Source: Clostridia bacterium (lineage in GTDB: Bacteria > Bacillota_A > Clostridia > Oscillospirales > CAG-272). Taken from it: a DNA stretch of 6,731 bases. Location of the stretch: positions 1 through 6,731 of the forward strand of contig JAGBSQ010000022.1 in NCBI GenBank assembly GCA_017631775.1. The letters are read 5' to 3'. A program made the translations under genes and the position numbers. The notes under the pieces were generated by a model. It was not told where the DNA came from. It ran no database searches and saw only the letters and a program-made list of their open reading frames with translations. Shown one piece after another: positions 1 to 5,842 of the stretch. Within the stretch, counting starts at the first letter, position 1. Every line of letters begins with the position of its first letter.

Positions 1-705
1 ACCGAAAGGACCGGGAACACAAGCAGTACCACCCTTTGCAATGGGGAAAAGCGCGTCGATAACACGCTGACCTGTGATCATCGGGTCAACGGGAGGTAGT
101 TTTTCTTTGTAAGGACGTGCTACACGAACAGGCCACTTTTGAATGAGTGTAATGTTCTCAATGGTGCCATCCTCGTATTTGATTTTACCGATGCGATCGG
201 TAACCTTAAAGTCACCCTCGCGCATTTCAACAATGGTTCCCTTTGTCTTGGGAGGAACCATGATTTTGTGCACAATAACTTCGTTTTCTTGAACGGTACC
301 GTAAATATCACCGGGGCCTACCTTATCGCCGAATTTAACGGCAGGAACAAAGCGCCATACGCGGTTTCTATCAAGTGCGGGCACGTCAATACCGCGTTGC
401 AGATTGGAACCGAACTTGAGTCGGATTTGCTCCAAGGGGCGTTGGATACCGTCATAGATATTGGAGAGAAGACCGGGGCCGAGTTCAACCGACAAGGGAG
501 CTCCTGTGGAAACAACCTTATCTCCGCGGCCAATACCTGCGGTCTCTTCGTATACCTGAATAGATGCGCGGTCGCCGTGCATTTCGATGATTTCACCGAT
601 GAGGTTGTTAGAACCTACACGCACAACGTCGAACATATTTGCATTTCTCATACCCTCGGCAACCACAAGAGGGCCCGAGACCTTTAGAATTTTTCCTTCT
701 ACCAT
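1..705 (-). CDS. ntpA: V/A-type ATPase catalytic subunit A, N-terminal part (runs off left edge)
   Basis: This is the nucleotide-binding catalytic subunit of the cytoplasmic V1/A1 head, which hydrolyses or synthesises ATP. Only the first 235 residues are in the window, out of roughly 590 usual for the family. Visible parts are the N-terminal beta-barrel (from MVEGKILKVSGPLVV), the segment GPGLLSNIYDGIQRPL, the A-subunit-specific insertion domain (about residues 110-185), and RPYKEKLPPVDPMITGQRVID. The last residues in view are VPGPFG, the start of the Walker A loop GPFGxGKT, so the catalytic lysine lies just outside. The ATG at 705-703 was chosen because it starts the conserved N-terminus and has an AGAAAGG-like site (724-718) 12 bases upstream. 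It is the last gene of the operon in view, 37 bp after subunit F. The open frame up to base 1 shows no damage. Confidence 0.97.
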   Translation of the reverse strand, partial: MVEGKILKVSGPLVVAEGMRNANMFDVVRVGSNNLIGEIIEMHGDRASIQVYEETAGIGRGDKVVSTGAPLSVELGPGLLSNIYDGIQRPLEQIRLKFGSNLQRGIDVPALDRNRVWRFVPAVKFGDKVGPGDIYGTVQENEVIVHKIMVPPKTKGTIVEMREGDFKVTDRIGKIKYEDGTIENITLIQKWPVRVARPYKEKLPPVDPMITGQRVIDALFPIAKGGTACVPGPFG

Positions 706-742
706 TTTGTTGATGAACCTTTCTTACTTTGTCAGTCGGGTC

Positions 743-1063
743 TTATTCTTTAAACAGAATGTCAGCACCCACCGCGCGCTCCACAGCGGAACGGATGTTG
801 TTCATGCCGTAGCCGGTAGAGCCGCCCTGCCCTGGCAGAGAAATAACTGCGGGAAGGGGCATATCTTTATAGCGATTCATTTCTTCTTCAATCTGCACCG
901 CATAGTTTTCGGTAATGAAAATGGTGGCATACTGACCACTTTTTGCCATGGTGTGCAGTCTTTTTGCCGCTTCTTCGGCACTTTGTACGTCCTCGACAAC
1001 AAAGCCGAGAGCCATAAAGCCAAGCACCGTATCACGGTCTCCGATAATTCCAATTTTATACAT
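743..1063 (-). CDS. ntpG: V/A-type ATPase subunit F (called NtpG in E. hirae)
   Basis: This 106-residue protein is the small central-shaft subunit that pairs with subunit D and rotates inside the A3B3 head. Its fold is a CheY-like alpha/beta sandwich plus a C-terminal helix. Family motifs are clear: IGDRDTVLGFMALGF near the N-terminus (residues 7-21), the FITE strand in the middle, then LPAVISLPG, GSTGYGM and the C-terminal VERAVGADIL. Length is normal. The ATG at 1063-1061 (MYKIGIIGD) is preferred over an upstream in-frame alternative at 1102, because the family starts at this strand and AAAGGA lies 12 bases upstream. Its start overlaps the stop of subunit C by 8 bases (ATGTATAA), which suggests translational coupling of two shaft subunits. 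Symbols vary: atpF or ntpF is used for this protein in some annotations. Confidence 0.95.
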   Translation of the reverse strand: MYKIGIIGDRDTVLGFMALGFVVEDVQSAEEAAKRLHTMAKSGQYATIFITENYAVQIEEEMNRYKDMPLPAVISLPGQGGSTGYGMNNIRSAVERAVGADILFKE

Positions 1064-2051
1064 AGCTATCACGAATCCTTTCGCGAATAGTTGCGGTTGC
1101 AATCCCCGCCTCCTTGCCCGAGAGCAGGATGCGCAAATTCTTAACCTCGTACTCGTGAGCCGCCAAAAAGGCGATCATAACCTCAAGTCCGTCGGGAATG
1201 AATTTGTTTTCCAAGATCAGCGACATCCAATAGTTATCGGCAAGCTTTTCTGCGGTGCTGAGTGCTCCGTCTCCCTTTGCGAACTTCTCTGCAAAAGCAG
1301 AATAATTCGTGTGGGAAAGGAACATCCAAAGAGCATCCTCGCCCTTTGTCAGGCACTCGCTCAAGCGATCATAGGCGAGCGTTCCGCCTTCGAGAAAGGC
1401 TTCGGTGAAGAACACCTTGCCAACGTCGCCGCTCTTCATGCGCAAAATGCGCAAAGCGATCATAGCATTGAGCAAGTCAATTCTTGTTTGCACAAGGCGA
1501 ACGACGAATTCCTCGCCAGACGCTTTTGCCGCTGCGAGCATATCGCGCCAGCATGCCTTATCCAAAATAAGATCGATAACTTGCGGATTTTTGGTTTTTG
1601 CATATTCATCCATCGCGCGTTGAGCGGACTCCAGCAAGTTTGCGGGAAGTCTCTCATAAGTGCCCTGCTCTACCATTTTTACGATATCAGCCGCCGCAAG
1701 CGTACCAAAATCGAAAAGCATAGAGGTGGGGTCGATGCCGCGAATGAATGCTTTTTGCGCTGCCTTGAGATTGTTGCAATCGTATGGATACAGCCACAAA
1801 CGAAGCGCAATAGAATCGGGAGCGAGCTCTAAAAGGCGCGCATAAGCGCCCTTGAGAATACCCAAAAGGGTTTCCTCGCGCAAGATCTTTCCGTCCTCAT
1901 GGCTTCGAATGACGTTAACGCCCCAATCAGAGAGGAGCGACCACGCCTCGTCGGCATTTTTTGTGCCCAGCAATCTTTCGATGCGCTCGCGACCGATAAT
2001 CGCGTTTTCCAGTGTGCGAATATTGGCACTGCCAAATAAATAGTCAGCCAT
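1056..2051 (-). CDS. ntpC: V/A-type ATPase subunit C (d-type, AC39 family)
   Basis: This is the funnel-shaped adaptor that sits on the cytoplasmic face of the K ring and links it to the D-F shaft. At 331 residues it matches the usual family length of about 330. It is predicted to be almost entirely helical with no membrane segments, as expected for vATP-synt_AC39 (PF01992). Recognisable features are the N-terminal YLFGSANIRTLENAIIG...IERLL and repeated three-helix units such as DEYAKTKNPQVIDLILDKACW and LVQTRIDLLNAMIALRILRMK. The start at 2051 has GAAGGAG 11 bases upstream, in the 21-base gap just after the subunit E stop. Its TAA stop overlaps the next gene by 8 bases. The family is weakly conserved, so the call rests on these helical signatures and on its place between E and F. 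Confidence 0.93.
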   Translation of the reverse strand: MADYLFGSANIRTLENAIIGRERIERLLGTKNADEAWSLLSDWGVNVIRSHEDGKILREETLLGILKGAYARLLELAPDSIALRLWLYPYDCNNLKAAQKAFIRGIDPTSMLFDFGTLAAADIVKMVEQGTYERLPANLLESAQRAMDEYAKTKNPQVIDLILDKACWRDMLAAAKASGEEFVVRLVQTRIDLLNAMIALRILRMKSGDVGKVFFTEAFLEGGTLAYDRLSECLTKGEDALWMFLSHTNYSAFAEKFAKGDGALSTAEKLADNYWMSLILENKFIPDGLEVMIAFLAAHEYEVKNLRILLSGKEAGIATATIRERIRDSYV

Positions 2052-2072
2052 TACTTACCGCACTCCTTCTTT

Positions 2073-2756
2073 TTATGCTCTCGCCTCGAACAGTGTGCGA
2101 GCAACCTCGGACTCGAGGCTTTCGCGCAGCTGTGCGAAGAGAATTGCAAGAGAACAGTTGGACTCAACGCTGCCGCAACGCAAAACAAGACCACCGTCGA
2201 TGTTTGCGGTTTCACCGGCAAGGGTCAGGCGGTTCAGCTTTTCGGCAGATACTTTGCTCGCAAGGTGCTTTTGAACGCCTTCGATGACAAGCTTGCCGCA
2301 ACGGTCGCGGTCACGTTGATTAAAGAGAACCTCGTAGGATTCGGGAGCAAGTGCTTCCTCTTCACCGTAGAGGGTGCGGCTTGTCTCCTCGGATTCGAGT
2401 TGTTCGAGAAGAGCCGCGGACAAAAGTCCTATGAGAATTTCGTTATATTTTGCAAGTTCCAAATTGCGCGTTTGTTCCAAAACACCTGCAAAAACGCCGT
2501 CGATGAGGTCACTTTTGGTTTGCAGGAGCAGGTTGCGCTTGGTTGTTGCCGCCGTTGAACGAATACGTGCTACGTACTCCATTCCTCCCTTTTCTGCTTC
2601 AGTCGAAATTTCGGAACGGATCTTGTCGGCGCGCTCGGCGTATTCGGCGTTGATACGATCACACTCCGCTTGTGCATCTGCCAAAATTTTGTCGGCTTTT
2701 GCTTGCGCTTCGGAGAGGATCTTACCGGTAATTTTATTCAGTCCGTTAATTGCCAT
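2073..2756 (-). CDS. ntpE: V/A-type ATPase subunit E (peripheral stalk)
   Basis: This 227-residue protein is the peripheral-stalk subunit that clamps the catalytic head to the membrane part. Roughly residues 1-110 form a long charged helix rich in Ala, Glu and Lys (ILSEAQAKADKILADAQAEC and onward), which would form a coiled coil with the small protein at 5666-5346. The C-terminal globular domain ends with the family signature around IDGGLVLRCGSVESNCSLAIL followed by ESEVARTLF. It is slightly longer than the common ~200 residues. The start at 2756 is fixed by AAGGAGG five bases upstream. It follows subunit K by 40 bp and precedes subunit C by 21 bp. The frame is intact. Confidence 0.95.
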   Translation of the reverse strand: MAINGLNKITGKILSEAQAKADKILADAQAECDRINAEYAERADKIRSEISTEAEKGGMEYVARIRSTAATTKRNLLLQTKSDLIDGVFAGVLEQTRNLELAKYNEILIGLLSAALLEQLESEETSRTLYGEEEALAPESYEVLFNQRDRDRCGKLVIEGVQKHLASKVSAEKLNRLTLAGETANIDGGLVLRCGSVESNCSLAILFAQLRESLESEVARTLFEARA

Positions 2757-2796
2757 TGCGGCCTCCTTCCTTTTATTTTCGCGTATCTGCTAAAAA

Positions 2797-3285
2797 TTAG
2801 AGAACGAGCAGGATGGAGATGAGCAGTGCAAGAATTGCATAAAGCTCAACGAAGGATGCGGAGATAACTGCCTTACCAACAGCTTCGGGTTGCTTTGCGA
2901 GAACAGAGATACCTGCTACTGCTACTTCGCCTTGACGGAGTGCGGAGTACCAACCACCGAACGCGATGGGAAGAGATGCGAATACATAGTAGAAACCTTC
3001 AGCAATGGAAAGGTCAGCAGTGCCGCCCATAATGCCGCTGAAAACGATGATAAGGAATGCAACTACCATGCCGTAGATACCTTGGGTCATGGGAAGCGCT
3101 TGGAGAAGCATGGATTTACCGTACTTTTGGGGTTCTTCGCAAATAAGACCTGCGGTTGCTCTTGCAACGGAGTTTACTGCTTTTGCGGAGCCGAAGCCGG
3201 GGAGAAGAACTGCCAGAGCAGCACCCAAAATAGCCAGGTTGTTACCGGTGAAAAAGTTCTTGATAATTTCATAAATGGTTTGCAT
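2797..3285 (-). CDS. ntpK: V/A-type ATPase subunit K (two-hairpin proteolipid, probably Na+-binding)
   Basis: This 162-residue membrane protein forms the rotating ion-carrying ring. It has four transmembrane helices arranged as two hairpins (about residues 14-40, 60-84, 95-118 and 138-162). The ion-carrying glutamate is E147 in VELYAIL of the last helix; the first hairpin has no matching acidic residue, as is usual for two-hairpin V-type rings. From knowledge of the E. hirae ring, Na+ is held by Leu61, Thr64, Gln65, Gln110 and Glu139, with Tyr68 supporting. The counterparts here are L64, T67, Q68 (in LPMTQGIYG), Q118 (in LRQGEVAVAGI), E147 and Y71, all present. The loop between hairpins is about five residues longer than in E. 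hirae. AAGGAG lies nine bases before the ATG. Confidence 0.97.
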   Translation of the reverse strand: MQTIYEIIKNFFTGNNLAILGAALAVLLPGFGSAKAVNSVARATAGLICEEPQKYGKSMLLQALPMTQGIYGMVVAFLIIVFSGIMGGTADLSIAEGFYYVFASLPIAFGGWYSALRQGEVAVAGISVLAKQPEAVGKAVISASFVELYAILALLISILLVL

Positions 3286-3312
3286 TGTTTTAATCTCCTT
3301 TTTTGTTTTTAT

Positions 3313-4554
3313 TTATTGTTCTGCATTGGGTACATAAGAAGTGTCTTCCGAATATTCCTCTGCCGGAAGTGCAGGTTTGAAGGATTCGCCGCCATCCTCG
3401 TAGAATTTACCGAAGAACTCGATATATTGCAGACGAGCTGCATGCACGAACGTGCCAAGCAGGTTGATGGCGAGGTTAAGTCCGTGACCGAGGATCATAA
3501 TGACGAGCATAAAGATAAATCCAATAGGACCGGACGTGCCCATGCCTGTGAGCATATTGATAACCTGTGCAATAACGCTTGCTACAAGTCCGAGTGCCAA
3601 AATACGGGAGTAAGAAAGCAGGTCGGATGCAAAATTGATAAGAGAATACAGACCGCCAAGGCCCTTAATGAGCCAAGCAAATACCGTCTTCTCCCCTATT
3701 CCCTTTAAGAACAGGATCATTGCAAGTCCTGCTACCATCACATACATACCGATGCCCGACAAGCTTTGAAGCAGTGCTTCGGTTGCGGGAGCGAGAGGCT
3801 CGCTTGAGATCATTCCCGCAGCGGCCAGAGGTGCCATCATATCGATGCCTGCAAACATAACCCAATAAGGTACGTTTTCGCAAAGAGCAACAACAGGGTT
3901 ACCCTTCTTCCAAGTTTGCACCATGTTCACGGCCATGCCGGCAATCAGGTGGATCTCACCCATGCCCAAGGCTACAAACAGGAACGGAATGGAAGAACTG
4001 ACGGGGTTGAAGAACACACCGTTGCTAAAGAAGTGTCCGAGCGGCGTGTTGGCAGCTTGTCCCCCAAACTCAGGGAAGAAGTTGTTCATGATGGCAACCG
4101 GCAAATCACCGAACCATCCGCCAAACAGAACACCCATGATCATACAGGATATTCCGCAATACCCGAACATATAAAGCGTTCTCTTAAGTCCCTCCTTGGG
4201 ATTGAGAAGCTTAACACCGCCAAAGCAAGCAATTACCAAAAGCAGGCCGTATCCCACATCGGCAAACATCAAGCCGAAAATGAGGAAATAGAAGATGCCC
4301 ATGATAAAGGTGGGATCGAAAGAGCCGTACTTGGGATAAGAATACATTTCGATGACCCACTCAAAGGTAGATGCAAATGCATTGTTTTTGAGCAGTACCG
4401 GAACAACGTCTCCTTCCTCAGGCTCGGAAACCTCACATGCACATTCGAATGCGGAAAGGCCTGTGAGAACCTTTTGTTCTGCTGCCTCGGGCATCCAGCC
4501 CGCCAAAACAATGCAGTTTTGGGTGCAGTAAAGCTTTTGCTTTTGTAAGCACAT
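3313..4554 (-). CDS. ntpI: V/A-type ATPase subunit I, C-terminal part after an in-frame TAG
   Basis: This 413-residue frame carries the last part of the cytosolic domain and the whole membrane domain of the stator subunit (a/I, PF01496), which forms the ion half-channels beside the K ring. Conserved landmarks are GWMP (residues 19-22), the FDPT turn, FADVGYGLLL in the first membrane helices, and LFGGWFGD. SYSRILALGL follows, holding the key arginine R317 (codon 3606-3604). GHGLNLAINLLGTFVHAARL then holds the second conserved arginine R374, before IEFFGKFYEDGGESFKP. About eight membrane helices are visible and none is damaged. It is in exactly the same frame as the upstream part (5355-4579), separated only by TAG plus eight sense codons, so both are one gene. 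The coordinates given start at the first downstream ATG. No strong ribosome-binding site precedes it (GAGG 14 bases away, inside an inverted repeat), so independent translation is uncertain. Confidence 0.9.
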   Translation of the reverse strand: MCLQKQKLYCTQNCIVLAGWMPEAAEQKVLTGLSAFECACEVSEPEEGDVVPVLLKNNAFASTFEWVIEMYSYPKYGSFDPTFIMGIFYFLIFGLMFADVGYGLLLVIACFGGVKLLNPKEGLKRTLYMFGYCGISCMIMGVLFGGWFGDLPVAIMNNFFPEFGGQAANTPLGHFFSNGVFFNPVSSSIPFLFVALGMGEIHLIAGMAVNMVQTWKKGNPVVALCENVPYWVMFAGIDMMAPLAAAGMISSEPLAPATEALLQSLSGIGMYVMVAGLAMILFLKGIGEKTVFAWLIKGLGGLYSLINFASDLLSYSRILALGLVASVIAQVINMLTGMGTSGPIGFIFMLVIMILGHGLNLAINLLGTFVHAARLQYIEFFGKFYEDGGESFKPALPAEEYSEDTSYVPNAEQ

Positions 4555-4555
4555 A

Positions 4556-4574
4556 TTGAGGGTTGTGGCCTCAA
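4556..4574 (-). repeat. Inverted repeat (possible mRNA stem-loop) four bases after the ntpI TAG
   Basis: The coding strand reads TTGAGG, a seven-base loop CCACAAC, then CCTCAA: a perfect six-base-pair stem, extendable by one G-U pair. It begins four bases downstream of the TAG and ends one base before the ATG at 4554. No U-run follows, so it is not a terminator. Stem-loops just after stop codons are known in bacterial recoding (SECIS, and the debated PYLIS element). Here the role is pure inference, and a chance inverted repeat of this size is possible. If folded, it would also hide the only SD-like bases (GAGG) upstream of the internal ATG. Confidence 0.5.
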
Positions 4575-4575
4575 C

Positions 4576-4587
4576 GTCCTAAAGGAC
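4576..4587 (-). other. In-frame amber codon (TAG, 4581-4579) inside ntpI, in a palindrome
   Basis: On the coding strand the frame reads GAG GTC CTT TAG GAC GTT GAG, so the TAG is flanked on both sides by sequence of the right frame for subunit I. From memory of bacterial and archaeal relatives, this point is usually the Tyr of a 'YD' pair about 26 residues before the GW of the GWVP motif. The count here is exactly 26, so a one-base change of a Tyr codon (TAT or TAC) would give it. The 12 bases GTCCTTTAGGAC are an inverted repeat with the stop in its centre. Whether it terminates translation, is read through or is a sequence error cannot be told from this window. Confidence 0.9.
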
Positions 4588-5355
4588 CTCGATATCGTCC
4601 AAGCTCTCGGCAAGATCCATCAATTCTTCAACGATCTTTGCCATTTCGTCACTCAGCTGCGCTTGGCGTCTTTCCAAAGCATCGTGAGCGGCTTGTGCCG
4701 TGGTGGTGACATCGGGGAAGTTGACCTTGAGGAAAGCGGATTTATCGAGCACCGCCGTAACGGCTTCTTCATCCTCTTTGTGGTAGGTAACGGTAAAATA
4801 CTGTGTTTTGCCGTCATCCCAGACGTCTTCGACATATGCGCCTGCCGCCTCCAAGGCTTCCCAGTTGTAAAGTTTGACCGAACAGCTTCCCAGCTGCATA
4901 GCCGTGTGCGCCGATCCTGCCTCATTTAAGGGAGCATCGTAATTCAACCACGGGAAAAGGGATTGCATAGCACTTTCGTTGCGCGTTTGCTCGGCTGTGA
5001 TCTCGTCGGTGCGAGCCTTGAGCTCAAGCGTGCGCTCTACCGCACGGTATGCACGCTCTGCCCTGCCGTCGGCAACGAATGCCGCACGGTCGAGGACCTG
5101 CACACGGCGACCCAAGCCGCCACGGCGTGTGCTGTACTTAGCCAAACGAGGCATCGCCGCCTCGATGTGGGCTATGCGTTCCCTGATCTCGGTTTGTCTT
5201 CCATCGCTTTCAATTCGTTCGAGTGCGAGCTCTCCCGCTTCGGGCATGGCGCGCTGTATCTCGACACATTTGAGGTGGAGCATCCTGCGTACAATGGCAT
5301 CTGCGTCGCTTGCGTGAGCTAAGACGGTCAGTTTTTTCATTGCACTTATCGACAT
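4579..5355 (-). CDS. ntpI: V/A-type ATPase subunit I, N-terminal part ending at an in-frame TAG
   Basis: This 258-residue frame is the first part of the stator subunit's cytosolic domain, which contacts the peripheral stalks. It starts with MSISAMKKLTVLAHASDAD, the usual opening strand of the family, followed by long charged helices. The conserved region around LFPWLNYDAPL follows, then the strand-helix YFTVTYHKEDEEAVTAVL, and it stops in the returning helix DLAESLDDIEVL. An intact subunit I has about 650 residues; this part plus the downstream part would give 680 codons including the TAG. The product alone would lack the end of the cytosolic domain and every membrane helix. The ATG at 5355 overlaps the stop of the small stalk gene by 10 bases and has AGGGGG 11 bases upstream. 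The ATG at 5340 is an alternative start. Confidence 0.9.
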   Translation of the reverse strand: MSISAMKKLTVLAHASDADAIVRRMLHLKCVEIQRAMPEAGELALERIESDGRQTEIRERIAHIEAAMPRLAKYSTRRGGLGRRVQVLDRAAFVADGRAERAYRAVERTLELKARTDEITAEQTRNESAMQSLFPWLNYDAPLNEAGSAHTAMQLGSCSVKLYNWEALEAAGAYVEDVWDDGKTQYFTVTYHKEDEEAVTAVLDKSAFLKVNFPDVTTTAQAAHDALERRQAQLSDEMAKIVEELMDLAESLDDIEVL

Positions 5356-5666
5356 TTAGATGCTAACCCCCTGATTACGATTTTTTCTGCGCTTCTTTTG
5401 CGCAAGGATGCCTGACGAGTTATCTCTGCGGCCTCCTCTTTGGCTTCGGTCTCCAAACGATCGCGCAAACTGTCGGCACGCTCGCGCAACTGCACGATGA
5501 CCTCTTTTGCTGCTGCAATGGTCTCTGCCTCGGTGGTTTCGCAAAGAGCGATACCGTTTGCCTCGGCGTCAGCTACCATTTGTGCTGCTTTTTCTTGCGC
5601 TTCGCGCAGGATGCGCTCGGCCTCCTCTTCGGTTTGTTTTACCAATTTGATTGATTCTCTTGACAT
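5346..5666 (-). CDS. ntpF: V/A-type ATPase peripheral-stalk coiled-coil subunit (subunit G/H, NtpF type)
   Basis: This 106-residue protein is almost wholly a charged, Ala/Glu/Arg-rich helix (KQTEEEAERILREAQEKAAQ onward, to about residue 95), typical of the small stalk subunit that pairs with subunit E to form a right-handed coiled coil. It has no membrane segment. Sequence identity in this family is low, so the call depends on composition, length (about 100-115 is normal) and position: it is the first gene, immediately before subunit I, as in the E. hirae ntp operon. The ATG at 5666-5664 (MSRESIKLVKQ) is preferred over an in-frame ATG at 5693, because GGAGG lies five bases upstream of it and none is seen before 5693. 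The short basic C-terminus (SKCR) overlaps the start of subunit I by 10 bases. Confidence 0.88.
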   Translation of the reverse strand: MSRESIKLVKQTEEEAERILREAQEKAAQMVADAEANGIALCETTEAETIAAAKEVIVQLRERADSLRDRLETEAKEEAAEITRQASLRKRSAEKIVIRGLASKCR

Positions 5667-5680
5667 TAAAACCTCCGTTC
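5660..5680 (-). promoter_or_regulatory. Ribosome-binding site fixing the first ntp start
   Basis: The coding strand reads ACGGAGGTTTTAATG: GGAGG, five bases, ATG (5666-5664). This near-perfect site selects the start at 5666 over the in-frame ATG at 5693, whose upstream bases have no purine-rich site. Confidence 0.85.
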
Positions 5681-5701
5681 GGTTTCCCGTCATTTTTATT
5701 T

Positions 5702-5713
5702 CGACAAAAGTCG
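5702..5713 (-). repeat. Small inverted repeat in the ntp leader
   Basis: CGAC-TTTT-GTCG on the coding strand forms a four-bp stem in the 5' leader, about 35-45 bases before the first start codon. It contains one of four TGTCG motifs in this intergenic region. Too small for a confident regulatory call. Confidence 0.3.
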
Positions 5714-5751
5714 GAGAGTTGGTATTTTTTTACAAAATAACCTTACCTATT

Positions 5752-5780
5752 ATTATAACACAAACACTCCCCGATTGCAA
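5752..5780 (-). promoter_or_regulatory. Sigma-A type promoter of the V-ATPase operon
   Basis: The coding strand shows TTGCAA (5780-5775) as -35 box (4 of 6 to TTGACA), a 17-base spacer, and a perfect TATAAT (5757-5752) preceded by TG one base upstream (extended -10). The predicted transcript starts near 5747-5744, leaving a leader of about 80 bases before the first ntp gene. AT-rich sequence upstream (about 5795-5820) could act as an UP element. This is the only strong promoter pattern seen upstream of the operon, and the tight gene packing suggests the whole operon is read from here. Confidence 0.8.
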
Positions 5781-5785
5781 GCAAT
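5774..5785. repeat. Palindrome overlapping the -35 box
   Basis: ATTGC-AA-GCAAT (plus strand; the minus strand reads ATTGC-TT-GCAAT) is a perfect 5+5 inverted repeat that covers the -35 hexamer. A repressor bound here would block the promoter, so it is a candidate operator, but no known regulator is recognised. On the plus strand it is followed by TTTT, but with a five-bp stem and a two-base loop it is too short to call a terminator. Confidence 0.45.
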
Positions 5786-5842
5786 TTTTGTCGATTTATA
5801 TAAGTTTATTATTTAACAATGTCGTTCTTTTTGTCGTATATA

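Noticed and set aside
139..687. Plus-strand open frame of 182 codons at the left edge
   Set aside because: It is antisense to the conserved N-terminal part of subunit A.
948..1832. Plus-strand open frame of 294 codons
   Set aside because: It lies opposite subunits F and C, has no ribosome-binding site or recognisable domain, and is explained as the antisense shadow of well-supported genes.
2890..3708. Plus-strand open frame of 272 codons, Cys-rich
   Set aside because: It is antisense to subunit K and the end of subunit I; the Cys-rich composition comes from reading the reverse of Ala/Gly-rich codons.
4556..4574. Intrinsic terminator inside ntpI
   Set aside because: The stem is only six bp and is followed by A/T-mixed coding sequence without a U-run.
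4269..5693. Frameshift as the cause of the split subunit I
   Set aside because: Both halves are in the same frame and the length between conserved motifs fits relatives without insertion or deletion; the break is a substitution to TAG.
5666..5693. Upstream start (ATG at 5693) for the small stalk subunit
   Set aside because: It has no ribosome-binding site, while the ATG at 5666 has GGAGG five bases upstream and begins the regular coiled-coil pattern.
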